From Gigaspora margarita (lineage: Eukaryota; Glomeromycota; Glomeromycetes; Diversisporales; Gigasporaceae): 64,000 bases of DNA. The first letter of the stretch is position 1, and the number at the start of each line of letters is the position of its first letter. The position numbers were made by a program, and so were the translations under genes. Under the pieces are notes generated by a model. That model was not told the origin of the DNA. It saw nothing but the letters and a program-made list of their open reading frames with translations, and searched no databases. The stretch lies in NCBI GenBank assembly GCA_009809945.1, contig WTPW01000765.1:119671-183670 (forward strand). The letters run 5' to 3'. Below are positions 21,578-34,189 of the stretch, piece after piece.

Positions 21578-23266
21578 ACTCTAACCCTAATCCTAAAACT
21601 AATAATAGTAACATGATTTGTCACATATAAAATTTTATCATATAAATTTTGTCAATCCCATAAATCAACATAGCCACATTTTTAAAAAATTTGTCACAAG
21701 ATTTAAATATAATAAATAATACTATTAAACAAGAACATTGCTAAGGTTTTTACGATTCAAATGGTATAACCGGTATTAGAAACAAACAACTCCTTATGAA
21801 ATTCAACATTTTCAAAGATGGGTGACCATTTTGTCTTCATTAGTTAGATTAGTTGTCAGTTTGCAAGATATCAGCTTGAAAAGTAGTTTATTAGTTGCAT
21901 CTAAGTGAGGGCTTTTTGCAAACCTTTACCTTCAGGTACTAGTATATTATAAATGTGGAAAGTTAAATCAAAAAAAACTGTTTTGTGATATATAAATTAT
22001 TATTAATTGCTGTTTAATTTATGATTTCATTAGAATTTCTTTTAACTTTTTAAATTTTTTATTTTAACTAGATTTTTTATTAAACGGTAATATTTTTAGA
22101 ACAAAAATATCTAATATTTATTGCATGATCAGGTAAAAATGGTATCTTTTCATTGCTATACCATTAGTAGTTATTATACAGGTTATACATAGTGATGAAA
22201 TTATTTTGGGTTTCAGGACCTGAAATTAAAAAATTTTTCCAAAATTGTTCTTGACCTATTTTACTTAAAACCTGAAATTTTTTGATTCTTTTTTTGAATA
22301 GACGAAATTATAAGAAATATAAATATATAAATTTTATTTGCTCTTCTTTATAAAAAATTTTAATTTATTTTACAAAACCCAAAATAGGTATTTTTTAAAA
22401 ATCAATTTCGGTAGCATCTATGACACAGGTACTGTTTTTTTTTTTTTAGATTAATGTTTGAACGTGATAACAGTTTTAGAATTATTAAGTATGCCCAGTT
22501 TCCTTATATTTTTACATTTCTTTATTTGCAGTTGCTAATGCTTTTTTCTTGTCTTGTAGGTTTTGGGCATTCGTCGAACTAGAATCAATAAAATTAGAAC
22601 TTTCTAATGAGATACATTGAACCTAGAGTCGATTTATGGTACAATTTTAACTTTTTTTGTAAAAGTTTAGGTAAGAACTGAGATCTTCTTCTCTTATATA
22701 AATAGTTCTTTACAAATTTGAAAGTCAGGATAATTCTTCGAGTTGAAGCTGGGCACAATATGATAGCGGTATTACAATCAGTATGGTATGACTAACCTGA
22801 TCAGTATAGTATAGGGTATAGCAAAGGGCGAATTTTAAAATTGTACCATGCTAATTTGGTATTATCTATACTAGTATTAGGGTTGGTCTGTACTATACTA
22901 ATTTTTCATAATTACAGGTGGTATGTTCTTGTGTACATTTTTTTTTTTTACGTGGCTTTTATTAGACTAATACTCATGCATTGTGAACAAAGTTTTGGAG
23001 ATAGATATCAAAATAGTGATGTGGATGAGCAAAGATAACAAAGGAAAGTAATGTTATTTTGGTTTTTTTTTTTCTGGATGCAAAATTTTAACTATAAAGA
23101 TGCATTCTAATAAATCTAATAAAAATAAATTTGAAACTAGATGATCTGCTTTTTCAGATAAATATGAATTGTTTGAATAGTTTTGAAACATGCTAATGAT
23201 GTCAATTTGAAAGGGCATTGCAACCTTGGACAAGAACAAAAAATCTGCATTTAAATGAAACACTCT
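21578..23266. other. AT-rich stretch without recognisable genes
   Basis: I see no conserved motif in any frame; the 65-aa frame at 22841-23038 has no family resemblance. A T-run precedes 22450. Nothing further can be said from sequence alone. Confidence 0.4.
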
Positions 23267-23274
23267 GTTGAACC

Positions 23275-25053
23275 AGGACCCTGGATAATACTAATAGAGG
23301 TACGAGGTGGGTTAATAGTAAATTTTTGGGCATTTTGTCCACTCTAAACACTCTAATTTTGCCCATTTTAAGTTTCATACCCTCTGATTTACAATCTATA
23401 TGCCCGATTTAATTATATAACCTAACAAAATTTATAACTTTACAAAAATTACAAATTATAGTAAATTTATTACTCTTATATAATAATAAATTGCTATGTA
23501 GTATAAATTTTAAATTTTTATTCACATTTGTCATTGTAATTATAAATTGTTTGAACTATATATAAATTATAGCATAATTATTACTGCAAGTTAAAACAAA
23601 AAAAAGACTAAACTTTTTAGGGTTTATAGTATATCAGTAACACATTTGCATATTTTAAAATTTCTTTTTGTGCTCTAACAATTTTTCTTGTACTATTAAA
23701 TATTACACGTTTAATCTTTCTACCTTGGTAAAAATAAATAGATCAGTAAATATTTCAATTAATAAAAAATTTTTATTCTTACAAATAATTAATGTGAATA
23801 AGAATTAAATAAGAAATAAATAGTTTAAATATTTTGATTGATATTATTTAAAACCATTCTCCTGGTATTGTTTTTTTTTGATGATTTCTGGCATCCCTCA
23901 ATTTTTTTCTTTAAATAATAATTATATCTGAACTAATTCGATATAAAGCAAAAAGAAATTAAATGGGTTTAATATTTTAACAAATTAGTAAAATAATTGA
24001 TACAATCAATTAATTATTGTAAATAAAAAATCAAAATGTAATATACCATATTTGTGCATAATAGTGCTATTTCGAGCACAGGAGTGCAAAAAAAATTTTT
24101 TTTTCTATAAAGAAGCTTTAAAACTTCTGGCCAATGCAATACTTTTAATTACACAAAAATTATTAACTATAGCCAAACCTTTAACCACATATAAATGTTA
24201 ACTACAGTACAAAGAAGTTTTTTCTATAGGACTTCTAATCACAAAAAATCTTTAACTACACAGAATCTTTGTTCATAGCAAGCTCTTGGCTATATTGAAG
24301 CTTCTGACCATAGCAAAACTTTCAGCTGCTTGAAATATTTGAATACAGTGAAGTTTCTAACAACTAACTACTAGGCAAATCTTGAAACTTGGTCACTAAT
24401 AAGTAGTGCAAAGTGAATATTTATTACAAATGGATACAGCCTATCAAATTCAACCTGGGATATCAACTTGCATTAAATTTAATGCGGGCCAAATTTTAAA
24501 ATAATACCCCTACTAGAGTAGAATCGCTACCCAAAAAAGTTTCAAAATTACTTCGAAATAAACTTTTGTTTTGTTTAGTTAGAGTTAGAATTTTGTTACT
24601 AAATTGGGTTAAAAGATACTTTATATATCAAAATTTTGCAAAGAAAATTTTTTACTAATGTGCAGAAGGCTCTTTCATAGACTAAATTTTGAGCTATAAG
24701 CGATTTTTGGCAAAACGAATATTTGTTTTGAATTTTCTTGATCATGTTATATTGCACCTGATCTTGAAATTTGATTGGCTGTGAAACTTTTTTTGGGTGG
24801 TGATTTTACCCCAATTTGATACCCCCAATCATTATTTTGTAAAAGCATATTATATAGACTCTTTTAAAATATTAGATGTTTGTTTTTAATAAAATTATAC
24901 CTATTTTAGATATGTAACCTTACTTTACTAATCCTGGTTTTATAATACTAAATTGATATGAAAAGCCTTTTTAATAATATAACCACCAAGAAAATTTTAA
25001 AAATTCTTGTCCAGTTTAATAATTTCACCTCTATTAGTATTATCTGAAGTCCT
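23275..25053. mobile_element. 1.78-kb non-coding aggaccc-type hAT-like element
   Basis: Inverted ends aggaccctggataatactaa and its partner ttagtattatctgaagtcct. They are flanked by gttgaacc (23267-23274) and gttgaaac (25054-25061), an 8-bp duplication with one mismatch. The interior is AT-rich and contains short degenerate repeats around 24100-24380 (ttctgaccatagcaaaac-like) but no ORF. It splits a tandem repeat whose other unit shows the uninterrupted site near 25320. Confidence 0.78.
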
Positions 25054-25059
25054 GTTGAA

Positions 25060-25560
25060 ACTGATGACGGATGTACCACAGTGCATGAATTTCCAGGTAA
25101 TGTAATCTGCTTTTTTTTTTGGCAATTTTTTTTAACTAGAACTCAGATTATTAAACTATTGAATTTTATTATACTAATGCGAATGGAAAAGTCTTAACTA
25201 TTAAAAAATTGGGCTGGAAATTGCCATACAGCTATTTTCATAAATTTTAGATATCTAAAAATGATATCGATTTGAAGGGGCATTGTAACCTTGGGCAAGG
25301 ATGAAAGAACTGCATTTGGATAGAACACTCTGTTGACCTGATGACAAATGTGTAGTAGTGCACGAATTTCCAGATGATGTAATCTACTTTTTTTTTGCCA
25401 ATTTTTTTTTAACTAGAACTTAGATTATTAACTTATTGAATTTTATTATACTGATGCGAATGAAAAAGTTTTAACTATTAAAAAATTGGGCTAGAAATTG
25501 TCATACAACTATTTTCATAAATTTTGAACATCTAAAAAAATTGACCAATAATTATTTGGT
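25060..25560. repeat. Tandem duplication, period ~277 bp
   Basis: ctgatgac...gaatttccag and the following ggcaatttttttt...aaaaaattgggct... repeat at 25060 and 25337. A further partial unit (cattgcaaccttgg...cactctgttga) lies before 23267. The function is unknown and no ORF is conserved between the units. Confidence 0.75.
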
Positions 25561-26088
25561 CAAATTTGATAATTTATATGATTAATGCTATAATATATAT
25601 TATACAATGCCAAAATCAATAACTTATTGAATTTGATCAAACAATTATCAGTTAATTTTTTAAAACCAAGAATTTATAAAAGCAGCTGTAATTAAATAGA
25701 AATCTGATATTTTACAATAGGATTTGTACTCTGGTGTGCTATATTTACTGGTCTTGGGTACTATTATATGGAATATGCTTAACAATTTGTTGATGTAGAT
25801 TATTAATAGACTTTTGAATATTAGGGTTAGGAATTGTAGTCTTGAAGTTAGAGTTTATAAAAACTTATATATACAAAGCTTTGAATCAATAATAAAAAAT
25901 GTTATATTCAAAGATATAATTTTTTAAAAAATATTATTATAAAATGCATTGTTTGTTATTAAATATATACTTCAAATTAAACTATATAGAGGTACTAAAA
26001 TTTCTTTTCAAGTTTTATTTCATATTTGTGATATATAAGTATATTGTACTCCAGATGCAAAATATAAGTGCTATATAGAGTAGTGATA
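25561..26088. other. AT-rich stretch without recognisable genes
   Basis: Low complexity; no coding signal or terminal repeat is visible. Confidence 0.4.
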
Positions 26089-26177
26089 GTGTTACAAATT
26101 GAAAGTTGAAAAAATCGATTAGTTGATTAGTTGACAACTAATTGATTGAACTTTTTGGATACCAACTAATCAATTAT

Positions 26178-27151
26178 GGGTAATCTTATCACTTCTGGAT
26201 GAAAAAATTAATAGTTCAAAGTTACTATATAATAAAGTTTTGATTTTTATGACTTAAAAATTTAAAAAAAATTATACATAATATTCAAATATATATAATT
26301 TATTTATAAAAAAATTCTATTAATTATTAATTTAATATTTTTTAAAAGATTTTTAAAATTGTTTAATTTTTAAAATAAAAAAATTTAAAAAATTAAAATT
26401 TCTAGTATTTTTAAAATTTACCCAATCAAAATCAAGTATATTTTTGTAATAATTTGCAAGTGTCTTGGTGTAACTATTATGAATAAACCTGCAAAATTTC
26501 AAATAAGGTTATTATGTAGAAAAAAAAGTTATAGTATAATTTATAATACTAATTTAAACTAATTTACACTATTTTATATAGTAAAAATAATGCCTATTTT
26601 AGGTTAAAAAAGTTAAAAATCAATCTATTTTTAAATTTTAAAAATTTTATATGTAAATATATATATATAATAATCTTTTAAACTCTAATTTTAAACTGAT
26701 ATTATCTAAAAATTTATTGATTATAAATTTTATTAACTTGTCATATAAGTATATATTATATTAAAAATTAGTATATTTATTTTATTTACTAGTTTTTAAC
26801 CTATAAACTATATTAATAACAAATATTTTAAATTTTATAAAAATTTTTATTATATATACAAAATATTACTAGAATTATTTTTTTTTATAAAAAAAATATA
26901 GTTTGTATAATAAAAAAAAAATACAACAATTTATAAATATATAAACTATCTATTATTCTTAATATATAAATTAATAATAAAAAATATTTAATTTTTATAC
27001 AATAAATTTATATTTGTAGCTTGATATTATAATATATACTTTCCCAAAAGATATATTTAAAATAACAATAATTAAATAAAATATTATTTATAAATATTTT
27101 TACTTGCTATATTAATATATGATATGTCAGAAGTAATGAGATAACCTATAA
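26178..27151. mobile_element. ~970-bp AT-rich insertion in the foldback left arm
   Basis: Comparison with the intact right arm places an insertion between ccaactaatcaatta and attgttaatcaatt. Its ends (tgggtaatcttatcacttct and agaagtaatgagataaccta) are inverted over about 23 bp. The interior is almost only A/T. The superfamily is not assignable. Confidence 0.6.
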
Positions 27152-27181
27152 TTGTTAATCAATTAATTGATTAGTTGCAAC

Positions 27182-27608
27182 AGGACCCTGAACAATCTAT
27201 GTAGTGTCATATTTGAAAAATCGCTAATGGAGGGCCATTTTTTTAAAAAGGTTATATTTAAAAAGTAGGTATTGGGTAAAAAGGTTATCTTTGAAAACGG
27301 ATAATGGGTAAATTGAGTATATTTGAAAGAATGGTAACAGGGTAATTTTTTCAAATTTTATATTTAAAAAGTAGTAATGGAAAAGGGGAGCGTCGGATCT
27401 GGTTTTTTTTTTTTAGAAAGCGTTGGTTCCGTTTTTTTTTTGTTTTTTTTTTTATTTGACGGCTTACATTTCGAAAATTGGGAACCAATACCAAAGTCAG
27501 TACCTGATGTTTGAAATGTAGCTGATATATACCAAAGTAGAACTACCAACAGAAAAAATTTTTACTATGATCCTCAAATGTAACCTCACATAGATTATTC
27601 GGGGTCTT
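27182..27608. mobile_element. aggaccc-family MITE, 427 bp, perfect 8-bp TSD
   Basis: Termini aggaccctgaacaatctatg and catagattattcggggtctt, flanked by gttgcaac on both sides (27174-27181, 27609-27616). It is nested in the left arm of the foldback element; the right arm gives the empty site. Repeated aaaggttatatttaaaaag-like units fill the left half. Confidence 0.87.
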
Positions 27609-29520
27609 GTTGCAACTAATTAATTAAAGAATTAATTATTAATTGATTGAAAAATTAATAATTTAATTAGTAAATTAGTTGCAATTAATTGATTAATTAA
27701 TTAATCAATTAGTTGCAACTTAACAATTAATTAATTAATAATTAATCAATTACTGATTAGTTGCAACTTAACAATTAATTGATAATCTGCCTGTCAACTG
27801 AAGAATGATAAAATGTGGTGTGCTTTCATCTAAAATTTTTTTTTATTAAGTTAACGATATATGCCCACTAATTGAAAGTTGTAGAGCTCATTGAGATGCA
27901 TCTAGCGGTGGTTAGATTATCCAAATTGGCCCAGTGTATAGCAAGATATTATCAAAAAATGATTGGCTGACTATATAAAATCCCATGCTGCAGATTACAA
28001 ATACAAATCATTATAGGCAAAATGTAGCGTACTTCTATCTAAAAAAAATTTTCTTACTAAGTTAACGATATATGTCCACTAATTGAAAGTTGTAGAGCTC
28101 ATCGAGACGCATCTAATAGTGGTTAGATCATCCAAATCGGCCTAGTGGATGGCAAGATATCATTGAAAAACAATTAGCTAACTATATAAAATCTCTATGT
28201 AAACAAGCATTGTTTACATAGAGACTTTATATAGTCAGCCAATCATTTTTGATGATATCTCATTATCCACTAGGCTGATTTGAATGATCTAATCACTGTT
28301 AGATGCGTCTCAATGAGCTCTATAACTTTTAATTAGTGAACATGTATTGTTAACTTAGTAAAAAAAAAATTTTAGATTAAAGCATGCTATATTTTGCCTA
28401 TTGTGATTTTCATATGTAATCTGTATCACAGGATTTTATATAGTCAGCTAATTATTTTTTAACGATATCTCGCTATCTATTGGGCTGATTAGAATAATCT
28501 AACCACTGTTAGATGCACCTTGACAAGCTCTAAAATTTTCAATTAGTGAATATGTATCATTAACTTAATAAGAAAAAAAATTTTAGATGAAAGTACACTA
28601 CATTCGTTGCTCTCCAATTGACAGACAGATTATCAATTAATTGATTAATCTAGTATTACAAATTGTCAAAATTTTTTAATTAATTAGTTGTTTAACTAGT
28701 TGACAATTAGTTGTGATTAATCGATTAATCGATTAATTGTTAAGTTGCAACTAAATGATTAATCAATTAATCAATTAATTGTTAAGTTGTAACTAATTGA
28801 TTAATCAATTAATTGATTAATTGCAACTAATTTACTAATTAAATTATTAATTTTTCAATTGATTAATAATTATTCTTTAATCGATTAGTTGCAACTAATC
28901 AAATAATTGGTTAATTGATTAATGAATTAGTTGGTATCCAAAAAGTTTAATTAATTAGTTATTAACTAATTACTAATTGATTTTTTCAACTTTCGATTTG
29001 TAATACTAGATTATTCAAAACTAATTGTCAAATAATTAAGGGTAGAGTATATGTTGATCATTTTTAATAATAGTAAAATTGTCGTATTATGTATTACAGT
29101 ATAAAAAATTTACTACTATAGTTAAATAAAATACATTTTGTTTATATAAAAAAAAATATATATTTACGGTATTTTCAATATCTGAATTTTCATTTCAAAG
29201 CAAAGAATTTAATATTTTATATTTAATTTTTTAAAAAAACATGCTAAGAAGTTGGTCATAGTTACAGGTATTAGACTTTTTTTGCGGGTGCTAAAACAAG
29301 TTAAAACTGGTTTTTGATAGTAAATAAAATATCTAGAATATTCGATACATATTAGTATTAGCTATTTTGTGTTACTGATGATCATAACAATAATTTTTAT
29401 AGTAAAAATGACGTCATTACACTCTACCTTTAAGCAACTAATTAATTGAAAAATTTTGACAATTTGTATTACTAGGTAGTGATACAAATCAAAAATCAAA
29501 AATTGATCAAAATTGATTAG

Positions 29521-32500
29521 TTGATAAAGTTAACAACTAATCATATATTAAAATTGAATATGCTTTTTCAAGATATGAAGAAAGCTTTTGATTCAGTCAG
29601 TTTACAGATGTTGGGCCTAGCGCTTAAAAGAATCAAGATTCCTAAAATATGTCAAAAATTTATTATCAATTTGTTTGCAAACAGACAAATGAGAATTATT
29701 ATACATTTCGGCTTAATAGAAGAGTTCTGTGCGAGTGATAGTATAAACCAGGAGGAAGTAATCTCTCCATTGGTATGAAGAATCTTTTACAACTCACTTT
29801 TATGTAGGATTCAGAATAACACGAGCCTGGGGTATACAGCAAAATCAACAGACTTTCCTGCTAGTGGACTAAATAGAATAAGTATCATAGTGAGACAGGC
29901 GGTTTTAGCTTATGCTGACGATACTACGTGGATTGTCAGTTCAAAAAAACAACTAGAAAGTATAGTCACCTTGGCCAAGTAGTTTTTTCATCTAAATGAT
30001 ATTGAAATTAACAGGATGAAATCTAAACTAGCGGTAATTAATTCAAAGACACCCTTTAAACAAAGACATATTAACTTTGGCGAAGTCAAGTTAGCTGCAA
30101 AAAGCAAGTTGAGCACTATCAAGTTCCTTGGCATGTTCCTACACAGGAGAAAGGAAGTTGCCGAAGTAAAAAAGAAACTTAAAGGGGTAGTGAGTCTTTT
30201 CATGCAAAAGTTAAAACACAAAAAAATAGCAGCTAGTCAATTAGTATATATAAACAATTAAGTGCTACTGTCTAAACTAGAATATATGCTGCAGGCAATA
30301 GCATATTCTGAAGCAGATTTGGAAATGATACATTAACCTTTTTTGCAACTGATAAAAAGAAAACTGAGTATAGTACAAATAGCATCCAACTGCATTTTAG
30401 CTCATAGTAGCACATTAGGAGTGAAACTTCTAGTAGACGTAGTTATTACAAGACAAGCCACTGCTCTTCTCAAAAGGCTAAATAGCCGCAGCAACTTTGA
30501 GCAATTAATTGAGTTAAGAATTGTACAAGAAGCGTTAAATATGGGTATAACTCAGAACCTATGCTTAATGTATTTCAACAACAGTAGATTTAAAGCATAA
30601 AAAAACAATATAGTATATAGCACTATCGAAAAATGCAAGTTATACGATCTGTATTTTCAAATGCAAGTAAATAAAACCTACTGTTCAGACAATGTGGTGG
30701 CAATTAGAGAGGTGCTAGATGAGGCTGAGTTTAAACAAGTACCTAAAAGAAGTTTGGATCTAGAAATTTATTTTCTGAATCAGTTGTTAGATTATGAAGA
30801 AACAGACCTGGTATCGTGGCAGCAACTAAAGAAACTTCAAAAAGAAAGTACTAAAGGACCAAAGGCTAAATAGTTTAGACATATAGAGGAGAAGGTACTT
30901 GGCGAACCATATTTGTGAAAGATTAGAGCAGAGTACTTCAAAGATCAAATGAATAATCTGGTACTAATACCAAAACTCAAACCTTTAAGAAGTGATAAAT
31001 GGTTTAAGGATTGGGTTGTCTGTAAAAAAAGAAAGGGTAATATAGTGGATTACATTATAGATCAGATTACTAGAAGAATGAAAATGAGAGTTATAGTAGA
31101 GCACTGGATCAATGAGAGTGTTTGTAGCAAGGGTACAATACTCAAAAGATGTACAGTTTGCCGGTCAATATACAAAGGTAAAAAAAAAGAAAATAGATGT
31201 TTTATAGCAGTTAGAAAAAAAGAGATTGTAGAAAGGATAGATAAAGTAGTAAGGAGAGATCAAAATTGGGTAATAGGGATTCCATTAGTATAAATAAGAT
31301 TGGTAGTGACCAATTTATAAAGGTTGAAAATATTATAGTGGATTTAATTTATATAGAACCATTAGAAATAGTATTAATTAAAAATTTAGAATTAGGTAGC
31401 CTTTTAGAGGAAATATTAATAAAATTAGTTAAAGATAATTTGCAAAAAGAGGAACATAGTTATATTTTTTATACAGACAGTTCTTGGTATTAGGAAAAGA
31501 AGGAAGGGAAGGATAGAATGGGTGTAGCTTGAGTGCATGTAGCAGAGGATAAAAGTAGTATAGTAGCAACAGGCAAGATGAGCATCAAGTTTTGGCCTTT
31601 ATCAACTAGACCCGAGTTAGTTGCAATTTTTGGTGCCCTTTTGACAACTAAATCCAAAGCTCAGATTTTAATCAAATCGGATAGCACAGTAGCGATAGAT
31701 GCAATTGAAGAAATGCTTATAAGAAGAAGCTTTAAGGATGTTTTAAAAGTCAAGAACAGTGCGATACTTGATAAGATAGTAAAAATAATAGATAGTAAAG
31801 AACTTTTAGTTCAATTCTACAAAGTTAAGGATCATACAGGTTATAGATAGAATGAGCTTGCAGATGCACTAGCAAAAGAAGCTACAAATTCTGATGATAC
31901 ATAGCTTTGGTCGATCAAAAGCCATTCTCGATGGAACTCAATTCTAAAGTGAAACCAAATACAAGTGGAGCATTCACCAAAAAATTTATAGTAGGCCTAA
32001 AACATAGATAGGCAGAAGGATACTGGCTCACATCAAAGAAAAATCTATGTCACAATTATACGAATCCAAAGAATGAACTAATGTGGGTTTACAGTTGAGG
32101 AGATTAAGGAAATGAGTGAAATCAGGTGCGCATCAATTAAACAAAACAAGATGCTCTCTACAAGGCTTAAAGGATTTGTAAACCTATTACTAACATTAGT
32201 GAAGCTTCATATTAGAAGACCTGATTTGTACATGTTTTCAAACTGTATTCTATATAAGAATAGTGTGAAAGAGGATATCAGCCACCTGGTTTGCTATAGT
32301 TTCTTCAAAGAAGATTAGAAAACTGTGATAAATATAGGTATAAATACAGTTTGGCAGTTACTAGAAGAGATTTACAGAGCCCTCATAAGCCCAGTAGACT
32401 TAAAGAAGCTTGTTTTTAAGTAATCAAAATGCGAATGCATGCACGTGACTCAGAATCTGCTATATGGAATAGTAGAAAAATCTGACTTTGATAGAGTTTA

Positions 32501-32880
32501 TTCAGTAATATCAAGCCTAAAAGAGGTAGCAAACATTTTTGAAGGGTTAACGTATATAGTTCAAGAGTGTTTCTATCAGTACATTTGGAAGCGAAGATGT
32601 GAGTTAGTGGCTGAATGGAAAAAAGCTTTAGGTATAAGTAGAACGCTTAAACAAAAAAGACCAGTTTGCCAAGTCTCGCAAAGGCAAAAGCAGTCATCTA
32701 CAGAATGTAAGCCAAGTTCACAAATAGCAGATCTCAAAAGGAAAAATACAGCAGACAGAACGGATGCGGTTAAAGAGTTGGTATACGCATCAATTTTGTT
32801 GCAAATCTCTAGTCAATTCCACCAACATGATGAACAAAATTTAATATTAATGTTTCGAATCTCTTTGAGGTAACTAGGTA
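29521..32880 (+). pseudogene. 5'-truncated LINE ORF2: reverse transcriptase and RNase H
   Basis: In order: RT motif A region FQDMKKAFDSVSLQMLG (near 29560), EEVISPLV followed by a stop where Trp is usual, RT catalytic motif AYADDTTWI (near 29910), and the thumb region to about 30600. An RNase H domain follows (about 31440-31890): YTDSSWY, TRPELVAI, IKSDSTVAIDAI and KDHTG...NELADALAKEA give the expected D-E-D-H/D pattern. The C-terminal part to 32870 is Lys-rich. No endonuclease is present and the start is missing. About a dozen stops and frameshifts (for example after TLAK and in GVA*VHVAED) make it dead. It belongs to a non-LTR clade with RNase H; exact clade unknown. DNA resembling the foldback termini lies on both sides. 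Confidence 0.88.
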
Positions 32881-32963
32881 CCTCGTTATATGCAAAAGAC
32901 ATATACATATCAAGAGTGCATGGGTAGCTTTTGTTTGACAAATACCAGTACGACAATTATACT

Positions 32964-33143
32964 AGGACCCCAAAATATACATAGATAGGTCAGGTTAATT
33001 ATAGGGTTACTAAAAAAGAAAAGATCTGCAAAAAAAACTTCAAAAATAAGCAAAAAATTACTATAAATAGAAAAGATCTGCATAAAAAACCTCAAAAATA
33101 AGCAAACTCATACCTGACCTATCTATGTATATTTCGGGGTCCT
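32964..33143. mobile_element. aggaccc-family MITE, copy 2 (180 bp), perfect 8-bp TSD
   Basis: Ends aggaccccaaaatatacata and its inverse tgtatatttcggggtcct, flanked by attatact (32956-32963, 33144-33151). It lies just beyond the LINE coding region and is nearly identical to 21400-21577. Confidence 0.92.
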
Positions 33144-33184
33144 ATTATACTTGGGCACCAATTGAGTAAGCTGGGTATTGGCCT

Positions 33185-33849
33185 ATTATCCCTTAAACCG
33201 TATTCCAGGCAAATTTGCCTGGAAAATTAAAAAGTATTTATAATTTTTTAAATAAAAAAAAATTTTATTAAGAATATGGGATATACTTTCTTTATAAAAT
33301 ACTTTTTTTAAAACATATTTTATAAACTTTCTTAGAAAAATTTTTTAAAATTATTAGAAAACTTTCATACAATAAAACTTTAAAGTTTTTATTTAAAAAT
33401 TTTTACTATAGAATTTTTCTTTAACTTTTCTTAAATTTTATATGTTCCCGTCTATAAAAAAAATTTTCACTTCTAATACAAGTCTTAATTTTTACAAGTA
33501 AATCACAAAAGTTGCAATAATAAAAGTTGTAATCCTTTTTATAAACTACAATATGTATTAAAAACAGAGTGCTAGAGCTAATATTTATAGAGTTTGCCAA
33601 GAATTAGTAATAATTTTTTTTGGTTAAATTTTTTTTTAAAATTGTCTATTTTTAGCTTATAAGCAACTTATTACTTTTTTTCTTATAATATAAAATTAAA
33701 TTTTACTAAAATATAATTCTTATTTTCAAATATTGTTAAATAAAATTTTATTTTAATATTTTAATTTTTAAAAAAAGTAGATCATAAGTATATTTATAGT
33801 ATTTTTCCAGGCAAATTTGCCTGGAACAGCCTACAGACTAAGGGATAAT
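33185..33849. mobile_element. 665-bp element with palindrome-bearing ends
   Basis: Ends attatccctta and taagggataat are inverted. About 20 bp inside each end is a perfect 22-bp palindrome whose half is ttccaggcaaa. The interior is AT-rich and non-coding. No target duplication is evident. Confidence 0.75.
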
Positions 33850-34189
33850 AATTAGATCTTTTTTTGTAATATGTAATCATAAAGCAAGAATAACTAATAA
33901 ACATAAAGCAAGATTGTCAAAGGAAAAAAAAAATAAAATAAAATTGAATAAAAATCAATCAAAAATCAAATAAAAATCAAATAGTCAAAAGGTTGACAAC
34001 TAATTGATTGCAAAATTTTTGGCAATTTGTATTACTAATACAAGAAAGCAATATTTAGATTAGTCTTTAAATAAAGCTATATGGTTCTTTATTTTAAGCT
34101 TATAGTTTTTTTATTTTTTTGATCTTTTATATAGATTATATCACTGTTCTTTAATTTTTTTTAGTGTCTAATAATCAGTATACAGAAAC

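Larger units (their letters stand above)
26089..29006. mobile_element. Foldback element with multi-layer inverted arms
   Basis: The outer ends gtgttacaaattgaaagttg and caactttcgatttgtaatac are inverted over at least 90 bp, including ctttttggataccaactaat. Inward lie long arms made of ttgattaattagttgcaact-type repeats. Inside these, ~200-bp units (gttaacgatatatgcccact...tagatgcgtctc) occur twice on the left (about 27830-28195) and twice inverted on the right (about 28210-28590), meeting at a perfect hairpin at 28190-28215. There is no ORF. The left arm is split by two other insertions. Confidence 0.75.

Noticed and set aside
22841..23263. Two ~67-aa frames
   Set aside because: No motif, no paralogue in the window and AT-rich surroundings; chance frames.
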